Shown piece after piece: positions 32,054-40,244 of a stretch of DNA of 64,000 bases. Source of the stretch: a virus. How positions within the stretch are numbered: position 1 is the first letter of the stretch; every line of letters begins with the position of its first letter. The stretch is from IMG/VR virus record IMGVR_UViG_3300027976_000006, positions 62,001-126,000 of that record; one strand, 5' to 3'. The notes under the pieces were generated by a model. That model was not told the DNA's origin, searched no databases, and was given only the letters and a program-made list of their open reading frames with translations. Both the position numbers and the translations under genes were made by a program.

Positions 32054-32452
32054 ATGACTATATTACTTGGGATGGATCATGGAGTTGTTTTTTTTGGCCC
32101 ACGGGCTAACCCAAAAGCGGTACGCTGGTGGGCAGAACGTGGACAACTGCATTGGGAGGATTCCCGCGACAATGCTTATGGCACGGTTGCGTTGCGGGAA
32201 TTCCTTCTGCGTTTACAAGGTATCAATGATATGGTATCTAATGGGCGTACTAAAGAAAATGAAGGGTTTATGCACGCAGACGAATTGGAACGTCATATGA
32301 GATTTATTGAACAAGCATTAGGATTAGTGCACAAGGCAAAAGAACAAGGTGCACCGGATGACCCTGTGGCACAGAGGCATAAGGCGATGAGTCTGCCAGT
32401 TACAGTGGCTATGCCATCGTGTTTGACTAACGATAAAAAGGCTGAACTCTAG
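32054..32452 (+). CDS. Hypothetical protein, 132 aa
   Basis: ATG 32054 follows the palindrome and a weak AAGG site. The N-terminus (TILLGMDHGVVFFGPRANPK) looks like a strand-turn-strand; a long amphipathic helical region follows (about 60-100) and a polar tail. No membrane span or known motif. Next to genes of the 30.5-34 kb virion-like group. Confidence 0.65.
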   Translation: MTILLGMDHGVVFFGPRANPKAVRWWAERGQLHWEDSRDNAYGTVALREFLLRLQGINDMVSNGRTKENEGFMHADELERHMRFIEQALGLVHKAKEQGAPDDPVAQRHKAMSLPVTVAMPSCLTNDKKAEL

Positions 32453-32463
32453 GAGGTTATACA

Positions 32464-32874
32464 ATGCAGGTACAGGAAGCATTTAAAATTGGTTTCTTGT
32501 CTAGATGTGTCGAAGAAGGTTTAAGCTCAGAGAACACACACAAGCTGGCTAAGATGGCTGCGACCTTATTTGAAAAGGAAGCGCTTATTAACGTTAGTCC
32601 GACGGGAGAGGCGCGTAACGCTGTTGGGATACTGAGAGATGTCGCCCCTTACCTGCTGGCTGGTTTGGCTGTCCCTCCTGCGCTCGGCGGGGCTGCGGCC
32701 TATCTGTCTAACACGGCGATGGAAACCGGTGGTGGGGCTGCCCACGGTGTTGAAAATGTTAAACGGGAAGAGTTGCAGACAACTTACGACAGGCTTACAG
32801 CTCAGCTGCAAAGACAGAAAGAATTACGAGATTACAAGTCAAAGCGTAAAAGCACTGGACGAGTTTTTCTATAG
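32464..32874 (+). CDS. Putative small virion or membrane protein, 136 aa
   Basis: ATG 32464 follows CTAGGAGGTTATACA. The N-terminal 45 residues are helical with K-x-A motifs (LAKMAATLFEKEA). Residues about 58-78 (VAPYLLAGLAVPPALGGAAAYL) form one hydrophobic Ala/Gly/Pro-rich segment, and the C-terminal third is a charged coiled-coil-like helix with a basic end. Function unknown. Confidence 0.65.
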   Translation: MQVQEAFKIGFLSRCVEEGLSSENTHKLAKMAATLFEKEALINVSPTGEARNAVGILRDVAPYLLAGLAVPPALGGAAAYLSNTAMETGGGAAHGVENVKREELQTTYDRLTAQLQRQKELRDYKSKRKSTGRVFL

Positions 32875-32889
32875 GGTGAAGGAATAAAA

Positions 32890-33264
32890 ATGGCTACTAG
32901 TTTAATAAAGTTCGCAAGTCAAAAAGAAGGAAACGAGCGTGGTCGCTTGTTTTGGGACCGGGCAGACGTCGATGGTTTGCCTTTTCGAGGGCACCAAGCC
33001 CCGGCATACCGTAACGAGGAATATGAAGATAGACTTGTACGCATAGCCGATCCAAAAAATGCGACTTTCTACACAGGGGATCCTGTACAAAATCAAGCGT
33101 ATTTAAAAGTTATGGATGGCGTGTCAAACTCGTGGTACCAGCTCTCCTTTATCGAGCGTTGGCGTGAAGTTAAAGATATACATCATTACATCTACGTAGA
33201 ATGGCTCGAATACTTTTTAGAAGACGGTAATCCTTGTTTAATTCCTTCTCCATCTGCTCTATAG
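32890..33264 (+). CDS. Hypothetical protein, 124 aa
   Basis: ATG 32890 lies 15 nt after the previous gene behind GAAGGAATAAAA. The product is soluble, rich in aromatic and charged residues (Trp, Tyr, Arg, Asp), with segments such as SWYQLSFIERWREVKDIHHY. It carries a LIKFASQKEG segment at the N-terminus matching the K-x-A pattern. No family recognised. Confidence 0.65.
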   Translation: MATSLIKFASQKEGNERGRLFWDRADVDGLPFRGHQAPAYRNEEYEDRLVRIADPKNATFYTGDPVQNQAYLKVMDGVSNSWYQLSFIERWREVKDIHHYIYVEWLEYFLEDGNPCLIPSPSAL

Positions 33265-33274
33265 GGATACTCAC

Positions 33275-34075
33275 ATGAATAAGACAAATGCACAAAAATT
33301 ATTAAAACGAATTCGAGCCGAAAAATCTGCTGAGTTAGGTGATTCACTTGGTGACACACTTAGGCAGCAGGTCAATCAGCAAATGCAAAATGATGCAATT
33401 AAAACCATTCTTAAAACAGTAGCATTGTCTGCCGGAGCGGGTGCTGCATTCCGCGGAGCTATGGGATTTTCCGACTTCTCACAAGTTAGTAAAAAAGGGC
33501 CACGAGTAGTTGAAATGCCGGTAATATACCCTAAAGAAAAAGACAAAACCTTGCCGAAACCAGAGAAAACCGCAATAGATTCTAACGCTAGAGCAACTGC
33601 TCCGCATGGTTTGGACTATTATTTGCCTAGTTTACTTGTGGGGGCGCCGCTAGCCGCTTACGGTGGGTGGAAAGGCGTAGACTTTATTTTAAGTAACGCA
33701 CGAGAGCAAGAAAGTAAAGCAAAGCTTGAAGCTTCTAAAAAGAAATACGAAGAAGCACTGCTTGGTTCGTACAAAACAGCAACTGACGGTTATTTAGATC
33801 GTGCGTTTGTTGGATATGCTCAAAAAGTTGCGTTTGACCCAATTGGGGCTACATCTGCTGCATTCAATTCTACTTTTCCAAACGCTTCTGGGCTTGGTAA
33901 AGGTTTGGCTTTAACTTATCTGCTAGCGAGTGTTCCTGCTGGGTATTTTCTAGTAAATAAGGCTATGAAGAAAAATAGCAGGAATAAAATACTGGAAGAG
34001 GCTGTTGCGGAAAGAGCGCGACGACAAGCGATAGCACAACCTCCTGAACTTTACGCTGTGCCGCACAGCATATAA
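33275..34075 (+). CDS. Putative virion membrane-interacting protein, 266 aa
   Basis: ATG 33275 lies 10 nt after the preceding stop with weak GGGA upstream. The protein has three hydrophobic Ala/Gly/Leu segments: about 46-62 (TVALSAGAGAAFRGAM), 115-135 (YLPSLLVGAPLAAYGGW) and 205-225 (LALTYLLASVPAGYFLV). Basic helices separate them, and K-x-A motifs occur (EKTAIDS, YKTATDG, QKVAFDP). It is just upstream of the polymerase gene. It could be an internal or ejection protein; not recognised. Confidence 0.6.
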   Translation: MNKTNAQKLLKRIRAEKSAELGDSLGDTLRQQVNQQMQNDAIKTILKTVALSAGAGAAFRGAMGFSDFSQVSKKGPRVVEMPVIYPKEKDKTLPKPEKTAIDSNARATAPHGLDYYLPSLLVGAPLAAYGGWKGVDFILSNAREQESKAKLEASKKKYEEALLGSYKTATDGYLDRAFVGYAQKVAFDPIGATSAAFNSTFPNASGLGKGLALTYLLASVPAGYFLVNKAMKKNSRNKILEEAVAERARRQAIAQPPELYAVPHSI

Positions 34076-34095
34076 TTTTGGCTGGAGTTTTACAA

Positions 34096-37000
34096 ATGCT
34101 TCCGTTTTCTTCTAATTTGTTTAATCCCGACGCTATGTCCTTGTTGAGTAACGTGCCACAACCGTTGCCAGAAGCTCCCGTGGTTCCATCGTTTCCAGCG
34201 GTTCCGTCGTTTCACGAATTTCATGATACTAATAAAGTTAGATCGCTCATTTACGACAAAGTGCTGAATGCGGCGCAGCAGGTGCAGCCTATCTCCAACG
34301 ATCGGCACACGCTGAGGTTATCTGATATAAATTATCGAGATGGTGACAAGTTTAGTAAGCAAGATCAAAAATCTTCCATTCTCAATGGGAGGACTCAAGG
34401 GCGTAGGCTAGAAGGAACTTGGGAGCTCTTGGATAATGCGACACAGCAAGTAATAGACTCCAAGAAGTCAGTGCTGGCGACTGTTCCGCACTTGACTGAT
34501 CGTGGCACGTTTATAAATAACGGTACCGAGTATATTTTACGAAATCAACAGCGGTTATTGCCAGGAGTTTATACCCGGGCAAGGAACAATGGCGAGATTG
34601 AATCGCATGTTAATGTTATGGCAGGAAAAGGCGTTTCACACCGTTATTTTTTAGACCCAGAAAAAGGTAGATTTAAACTCAAGGTAGGCCAAGCATCGGT
34701 AGGATTAACTCCTTTGTTGAAAGCTATGGGGGTTACCTCCGAGCAAGCCAAAGAAGCGTGGGGCACGGATCTATTTGCTGCCAACTATAACTCAGATGAC
34801 GCTTCCGACTATACACGGCTTAAAGGTATGTTTCTTTCGTCCAAAGAATTACAAGGGCCGGAAGATCAACAGAGACAAGCTTTGCTTGCTAAATTTTCTA
34901 AAATGGAAATGGACCCCGAAGTAACACGGCGCACGCTGGGAAAGCCTTATGCAAATATGTCATTGGACGCTGTGCTAGACATCACGAAGAAATTAATAAG
35001 TGTTAACAAAAATGAATCAGACCCTGATGACAGGGACGCGCTTCATTTTCAGCAGTTTGTCGGGCCAGAGGATTTGTTTTCAGAGCGAATCGCACGAGAT
35101 AAAGGGCAGGTACGCCGTAATTTACTATGGAAAATGTCAGGAAAAGGTAATTTAAGCTCAATGCCTTCGTCCGCATTAGACAAGCAGTTGAAAAGTGCAT
35201 TGCTTAGTAGTGGGTTAGGGCAGGCAATTGAAGAAATCAACCCGACAGACCTTTACGAAAAAACAATGTCGGTTACCCGCGTGGGCGAGGGCGGTATTTC
35301 TTCCATGGATTCTATCCCCAAAGAATCTCGAAATGTGCAATCAAGTATGCTGGGCTATATAGACCCTGTCCGTACTCCGGAATCTGGGCGTGTGGGTGTA
35401 GACACTTATTTGGCAAGAGGTTCTCGAAAAGGAAGCGATGGAAAGCTATACGCGCAGTTTCGAGATTTACGAACTGGTGAAATGGTGTATAAAACTCCAC
35501 AAGATGTGGCAAACTTAACTGTTGGATTTCCAGGAAGTCTAGAAGGGCCAGATAAGCGGGTGCCGGCAATGCGAGACGGCAAAATGCTTCATGTTCCTAA
35601 GGATAGTATTGATCTAGAATTACCTAATATGGAAGAGGCATTCAACCCTCTTTCTAATGTTATTCCGATGAAAAGCCAGGTAAAAGGGCAAAGATTAGTA
35701 ATGGCTTCTCGTATGACTACGCAAGCTTTACCTTTAGTATCGCCCGAAGCTCCTTTAGTACAGTCGGCAGTTCCCGGTACAAACGGGAAGCAAAGCTATG
35801 AAGAGTTGTATTCGCCAGGGATGGGAGCTTTGCGGGCGACACAAGCCGGTAAAGTTATGGCGGTTACTGACGAAGGGATTAAAGTGCGTAATGCGGACGG
35901 TACCGAGGAAACGCATGAGCTTTATAATAACTTCCCTTTTAATCGAAAAACTTTCTTTCAGCAGACTTCGGTAGTTAAGCCAGGCGACACTATCCAGCCA
36001 AATCAATTGTTGGCCAGTTCTAATTACACAGACAAGGTAGGAACGATGGCTTTAGGGGTAAACGCACGTACTGCTTATATCCCGTGGCAGGGCAAGAATT
36101 TTGAAGACGCGATTGTTATTTCAGATAGTTTTGCAAAGAGAACGGCTTCGTCGCATATGTACCAGCACGAGCTGGAGATTGACGACAAAACACAATTAGG
36201 TAAAAGGCAATTTATCCAAGCATTCCCGGCGACATTTAAAAAAGAAACATTAGCGACTATAGATGATCAAGGAATGGTTAAGCCAGGTACGGTAGTTAAT
36301 TTTGGTGATCCTTTGGTTCTTGGTATTACGCAAAAAGAAAATGCATATAACAAGGTGCACAAACAAGGGCAAAAGGGATTTAATAACGCAGCCGTACTTT
36401 GGGAACATCACGATAGTGGCGTTGTCACTGATGTGGTTATGGGTAAAAAAGGTCCGGTTGTTGTTGTTAAAGCTGAATCTCCAACGCAAGTCGGCGATAA
36501 ACTGTCCGGTCGCTACGGGGACAAAGGCGTCATTGCTGATATCATTCACGATAATGAAATGCCACAAGGGGCGGACGGTCAACCTTTTGAAGTGTTGCTT
36601 AATCCTCTTGGGATAATTAGTCGAACTAATCCTGCGCAAATGTCTGAATTGTTTTTAGGAAAAATAGCGGCTAAGCGGGGAACGCCGATTAAAGTAGATG
36701 ATTTTGATACTAAAAAAGACATGAGCCAATGGGTGTTGCAGGAATTAGCCAAAGAAGGTTTGTCTGACTTAGAAGATATTGTAGACCCATCTAAAGATCA
36801 AAAAATTAACAATGTGGCAACGGGTAGTCGTTTTTTTATGAAATTGCACCACACTGCTGAATCTAAAGGGCAGGGTAGAAGTGGCGGAGCTTACACTACG
36901 GAAGATGCCCCAGCTAAAGGCGGTACGGAAGGTTCTAAGCGCATAGGTTTGATGGATGCCAACGCATTGCTTTCTCACGGGGCTACGGACACGTTACAAG

Positions 37001-38562
37001 ACATTTTCACAATACGCAGGCAAAAAAATGACCAGTATTGGATGCAATTTATGGCTGGTTACGATCCAAAAATCACTACAGTTCCTTTTGCATATCAAAA
37101 ATTTGTGAATCAGCTGCGCTCGGCTGGCGTTAATGTGGTCAAGCAGGGAACGCAGACTCAGATTATGGCGATGACGGATAAGGACATTGACAGTTTAGCT
37201 GGAGACCGTGAGTTGACTAACGCAGATGGCGTAGAGTGGGGTAACCAACTAAAAGAGATCAACGGCGGACTATTCGACAAGGCTAAGACTGGAGGGCATG
37301 GCGGGACACGCTGGTCATTCATCAAACTTCATGAACCTTTGCCCAATCCTGTGATGGAAGAACCTATTAGGTCCATGCTTGGACTGACAAAGAAAAAGTT
37401 TGAAGGTGTAATAGCGGGTACAGAATCTTTAGACAAATACGGCAGCGGTACGGCAGCGCTGCAAAAAGCATTAGAAAATTTTAATGTAGATGCGGAAATT
37501 TCTAAAGCACGCGCAGTTATTTCCGCAGGTAGAGGCTCGCAGCGAGATGAAGCAATCCGTAAACTTAGTTATGCTAAAGCGGTGCAGAAGCTTGGGTTAC
37601 AGCCTAAGGACTATATGCTGACCAAGGTACCGGTTCTTCCTCCAATGTTTCGTCCTGTTAGTCTGATGAGTAATGGTATGCCTTTGGTTAACGATGCCAA
37701 CCACCTGTACAAAGAGTTGTTTGAGGCTAACCAGAATTTCAAGAGAATGCAGCAAGAAGTCGGAGAAGATGCTTCTGGGACAGAACGCCTCTCTACCTAC
37801 CAAGCGTTTAAAGCGGTGACTGGGCTGGGGGATCCTATTAGTGCAAAAAGCCAAGAAAAGAATGTTCGTGGTGCATTAAAAAATGTATTTGGAGAAAGCC
37901 CTAAGTTCGGGGTGGTGCAGCGTAAGTTGATTTCTTCCACCGTTGACAATGTAGGGCGTGCTGTTATTACCCCAAACCCATCTTTGGATATGGACTCTGT
38001 TGGTTTACCGGAGGATAAAGCATTTAAGGTTTACGAAAAGTTCGTCACCAGAAGATTGGTGCGACAAGGTATGTCGATGCTGCAGGCTCGTACCCAACTA
38101 GAAGACAAGACGCCAGTAGCCCGTAAGTTACTGGTTGAAGAAATGGAGCATAGGCCAGTGTATATTAGTCGTGCCCCTGTGTTGCATAAATTTGGGATTA
38201 TGGCAATGAAGCCAAGATTGACTAAAGGAAATACATTGCAGGTAAGCCCATTAATTGTAAAAGGGTTTGGAGCTGACTTTGACGGGGACACTATGAATTA
38301 TCATGTGCCCAGCACAGAAAAAGCTAGAAAAGAGGCTTTAGATCGTTTACTTCCCAGCCGTAACCTTTTTAGTATAGCTGACATGAAGTCGGTAATGCAC
38401 GCTCCTGCTAACGAATACATTGGCGGGTTGTTTATGGGGACAGACCCATCACGTAAATCCACGCGGCCTGTCCGGATTTTTCAAAACATACAGGATGCGA
38501 AGCGAGCACACGAAAGTGGAACTATTTCGGTCAATGACCCTGTCCGAATTTTAAATGGTTAG
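34096..38562 (+). CDS. RNA polymerase: beta subunit fused to N-terminal half of beta-prime
   Basis: 1488 aa from ATG 34096 (GGAG 8 nt upstream; a TTG at 34078 is less likely). Beta features come in order: RGTFINNGTEYI (from 136), RTPESGRVGV (about 424-433), GKNFEDAIVIS (666-676), GDKLSGRYGDKG (800-811) and LLNPLGIISRTNP (about 830). From about 1066 the sequence becomes beta-prime (GGHGGTRWSFIKLHEPLPNP), with KVPVLPPMFRP, VDNVGRAVI and the catalytic GADFDGDTMNYH; Asp1394, Asp1396 and Asp1398 hold the active-site magnesium. It ends about 90 residues later. The polymerase is completed by 40245-43865. No alpha, omega or sigma was seen. Placement among virion genes suggests a packaged enzyme. Confidence 0.9.
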   Translation: MLPFSSNLFNPDAMSLLSNVPQPLPEAPVVPSFPAVPSFHEFHDTNKVRSLIYDKVLNAAQQVQPISNDRHTLRLSDINYRDGDKFSKQDQKSSILNGRTQGRRLEGTWELLDNATQQVIDSKKSVLATVPHLTDRGTFINNGTEYILRNQQRLLPGVYTRARNNGEIESHVNVMAGKGVSHRYFLDPEKGRFKLKVGQASVGLTPLLKAMGVTSEQAKEAWGTDLFAANYNSDDASDYTRLKGMFLSSKELQGPEDQQRQALLAKFSKMEMDPEVTRRTLGKPYANMSLDAVLDITKKLISVNKNESDPDDRDALHFQQFVGPEDLFSERIARDKGQVRRNLLWKMSGKGNLSSMPSSALDKQLKSALLSSGLGQAIEEINPTDLYEKTMSVTRVGEGGISSMDSIPKESRNVQSSMLGYIDPVRTPESGRVGVDTYLARGSRKGSDGKLYAQFRDLRTGEMVYKTPQDVANLTVGFPGSLEGPDKRVPAMRDGKMLHVPKDSIDLELPNMEEAFNPLSNVIPMKSQVKGQRLVMASRMTTQALPLVSPEAPLVQSAVPGTNGKQSYEELYSPGMGALRATQAGKVMAVTDEGIKVRNADGTEETHELYNNFPFNRKTFFQQTSVVKPGDTIQPNQLLASSNYTDKVGTMALGVNARTAYIPWQGKNFEDAIVISDSFAKRTASSHMYQHELEIDDKTQLGKRQFIQAFPATFKKETLATIDDQGMVKPGTVVNFGDPLVLGITQKENAYNKVHKQGQKGFNNAAVLWEHHDSGVVTDVVMGKKGPVVVVKAESPTQVGDKLSGRYGDKGVIADIIHDNEMPQGADGQPFEVLLNPLGIISRTNPAQMSELFLGKIAAKRGTPIKVDDFDTKKDMSQWVLQELAKEGLSDLEDIVDPSKDQKINNVATGSRFFMKLHHTAESKGQGRSGGAYTTEDAPAKGGTEGSKRIGLMDANALLSHGATDTLQDIFTIRRQKNDQYWMQFMAGYDPKITTVPFAYQKFVNQLRSAGVNVVKQGTQTQIMAMTDKDIDSLAGDRELTNADGVEWGNQLKEINGGLFDKAKTGGHGGTRWSFIKLHEPLPNPVMEEPIRSMLGLTKKKFEGVIAGTESLDKYGSGTAALQKALENFNVDAEISKARAVISAGRGSQRDEAIRKLSYAKAVQKLGLQPKDYMLTKVPVLPPMFRPVSLMSNGMPLVNDANHLYKELFEANQNFKRMQQEVGEDASGTERLSTYQAFKAVTGLGDPISAKSQEKNVRGALKNVFGESPKFGVVQRKLISSTVDNVGRAVITPNPSLDMDSVGLPEDKAFKVYEKFVTRRLVRQGMSMLQARTQLEDKTPVARKLLVEEMEHRPVYISRAPVLHKFGIMAMKPRLTKGNTLQVSPLIVKGFGADFDGDTMNYHVPSTEKARKEALDRLLPSRNLFSIADMKSVMHAPANEYIGGLFMGTDPSRKSTRPVRIFQNIQDAKRAHESGTISVNDPVRILNG

Positions 38563-38642
38563 GAAACTAAGTAATATATCTCTATCGTAGATTTTAATTA
38601 GGGTTTAGAATCACAAGGTGAGATGACACAAGGAGTATGATT

Positions 38643-39389
38643 ATGGCAGTTAATTTTGAATTGTTACGAATGGCACGACAAAGCATAGGAAAAAAACACT
38701 TATCTAAATATGCATTCGTTGCAGCGGGTGACCCGGCTATGGGTGCTCCCCCGATGGACCCTTCTATGGGCGGTGGCGGTGCTCCCCCGATGGACCCTTA
38801 TATGGGCGGTGGTGGTGCTCCCCCGATGGACCCTTCTATGGGCGGTGGCGGTGCTCCCCCGATGGACCCTTATATGGGCGGTGGCGGTGCTCCCCCGATG
38901 GACCCTTATATGGGTGGTGGCGGTGCTCCGCCCCCAGCCGACCCGATGGCTGCAATAATGCCGATGATTCAGCAAGCGGTACAGCAGGCAATGTCCGCCA
39001 ACGGCGGAGGACAAGCACAAGCAACGCCGTCTGGGCTCAGACCTAAAATCGATATCAATGTCGAAATTGTACAAATTAAGAAAATGCTTGCCAAAATTAT
39101 TGACTCACTTGGTATTCACGTGCCTGTGTCTGATATGGTGGTAACACCTGAAGATTTAAATCAAATTGCGCAAGGTGGCCCTGGCTATGCGGCGGCAACG
39201 CCCGACCAGCCGGCGGGCGGGGGTGGGCTTGGGCAGATTCAGCCTGTTTCTCCCATGAAAGCGGCAGAGGCCTGGGAAAGTGGTGCAGCTTTCAGTTTAC
39301 CTTCTGATTATTACCCAGCGCAAACAGCGCATAAAAGTAAAAGTGTAGCGGAGTTGGCTACTGCTCTTTTAATGCGAAAATCTATGTAA
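38643..39389 (+). CDS. Putative virion protein with Pro/Met/Gly repeats, 248 aa
   Basis: ATG 38643 lies 7 nt after AAGGAG; an ATG at 38637 is too close to that site. After a short basic N-terminus with an LSKYAFVAAG segment (K-x-A), five tandem 12-residue units of the type GAPPMDPSMGGG follow (about 34-93). A helical domain of about 70 residues (KIDINVEIVQIKKMLAKIID) and a C-terminal Pro/Gly-rich tail complete it. It lies between the two polymerase genes. Function unknown. Confidence 0.6.
   Translation: MAVNFELLRMARQSIGKKHLSKYAFVAAGDPAMGAPPMDPSMGGGGAPPMDPYMGGGGAPPMDPSMGGGGAPPMDPYMGGGGAPPMDPYMGGGGAPPPADPMAAIMPMIQQAVQQAMSANGGGQAQATPSGLRPKIDINVEIVQIKKMLAKIIDSLGIHVPVSDMVVTPEDLNQIAQGGPGYAAATPDQPAGGGGLGQIQPVSPMKAAEAWESGAAFSLPSDYYPAQTAHKSKSVAELATALLMRKSM
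38742..38921 (+). repeat. Five tandem 36-bp coding repeats
   Basis: Units of 36 bp beginning GGTGCTCCCCCGATGGACCC encode GAPPMDP(S/Y)MGGG. The copies differ by only one to three bases, indicating recent expansion or conversion. A partial sixth unit follows. Confidence 0.9.
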
Positions 39390-39401
39390 GGAGTTTATGT
39401 T

Positions 39402-39626
39402 ATGTTCATTGTGGAGGTTCTTACTACCGTAGGGAAACCTCCACTTAGGCTTCCTGCTTCTCAAGTTGTAGTGCGTATGCCGGATGGCACTCCAATTAGC
39501 GTGGCGGCTTTGTTCGGCGGGGTTACTAGCGTTTTGGTATCGCATTGTGAAGACTCTAGCTTCAATGACAATTTACGTAAGTTAGGCATTAACGAAACCG
39601 TTATTTCTACAAAGGTACAAGTGTAA
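39402..39626 (+). CDS. Hypothetical protein, 74 aa
   Basis: ATG 39402 follows AAGGAGTTTATGTT. A small beta-rich protein (MFIVEVLTTVG, then ASQVVVRMPDGTPISVAALF) with a single Cys. It is 2 nt from the next gene, so co-translation is likely. Sits between the polymerase halves; not recognised. Confidence 0.65.
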   Translation: MFIVEVLTTVGKPPLRLPASQVVVRMPDGTPISVAALFGGVTSVLVSHCEDSSFNDNLRKLGINETVISTKVQV

Positions 39627-39627
39627 T

Positions 39628-40203
39628 ATGGACAATTCTTTGCGCTCTTCCGACATATATTACAGAGATAGGCAACCAATAGTTGTGCCTAAGCCTGTGC
39701 CGATGCCGACTTATCGGCAATCTTCTAACGAAAGTTTTTCCAATAATAAATATTATGCGGAGATGTCAACACCGGCTGGCACAGACGACATAGTTAAAAT
39801 GCAACTGCGACCAAAAAAAGAATCGGAATTGGAGTTAGCGGATAACTGGGACGGTATAGCAACTTTTCAGAATGAATTTAAAGAAGGTGCCACTTCTATC
39901 GTGGTAAAATCAACTGAAGCTGTAATCCTGCAGTTACAAGTTGCTGTGGATATGGCAGTCGGGCGTAACGAGTTGACGAGAGAGCAGGTAGACTCTATAA
40001 CTTTTGTAGCAACAGCTCGTGCCCCGATTTTTGCGGTACCAAAAGTGCCTCCGATTAAAGAAACAACTGTTTCTCCCAAGAGCACACCCGAGGCAGCCGA
40101 TATCCTAAACGCCCCGACTAAACCGGGCAATAAAAAGGCAAAGCGGGGCATTACCCTGAAAGACATTGCAGCTGTGTTTGATGTCGACGATAGCGACGCT
40201 TAA
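39628..40203 (+). CDS. Hypothetical protein, 191 aa
   Basis: ATG 39628 follows the previous stop by 1 nt. The N-terminal 70 residues are Pro/Ser/Asn-rich and disordered looking. The middle (about 72-132) is a small alpha/beta domain with an acidic-to-hydrophobic alternation. The end has a Pro-rich linker, a basic stretch (GNKKAKRGITLK) and an acidic tail (FDVDDSDA). It lies between the polymerase genes; an accessory role is possible but unsupported. Confidence 0.65.
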   Translation: MDNSLRSSDIYYRDRQPIVVPKPVPMPTYRQSSNESFSNNKYYAEMSTPAGTDDIVKMQLRPKKESELELADNWDGIATFQNEFKEGATSIVVKSTEAVILQLQVAVDMAVGRNELTREQVDSITFVATARAPIFAVPKVPPIKETTVSPKSTPEAADILNAPTKPGNKKAKRGITLKDIAAVFDVDDSDA

Positions 40204-40217
40204 AATCCAGATTTTAA
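40200..40217. promoter_or_regulatory. Recurrent palindromic motif, copy 5
   Basis: TTAAAATCCAGATTTTAA, one base off the perfect palindrome, includes the stop codon of 39628-40203 and ends 27 nt before the start of the second polymerase gene. Confidence 0.45.
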
Positions 40218-40244
40218 ATAATTTGTTCAGGGCAAAACTATTTT

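Noticed and set aside
38742-38921. CRISPR-like array
   Set aside because: The 36-bp units are directly tandem without spacers and are in frame within a coding sequence. No array with unique spacers was seen anywhere.
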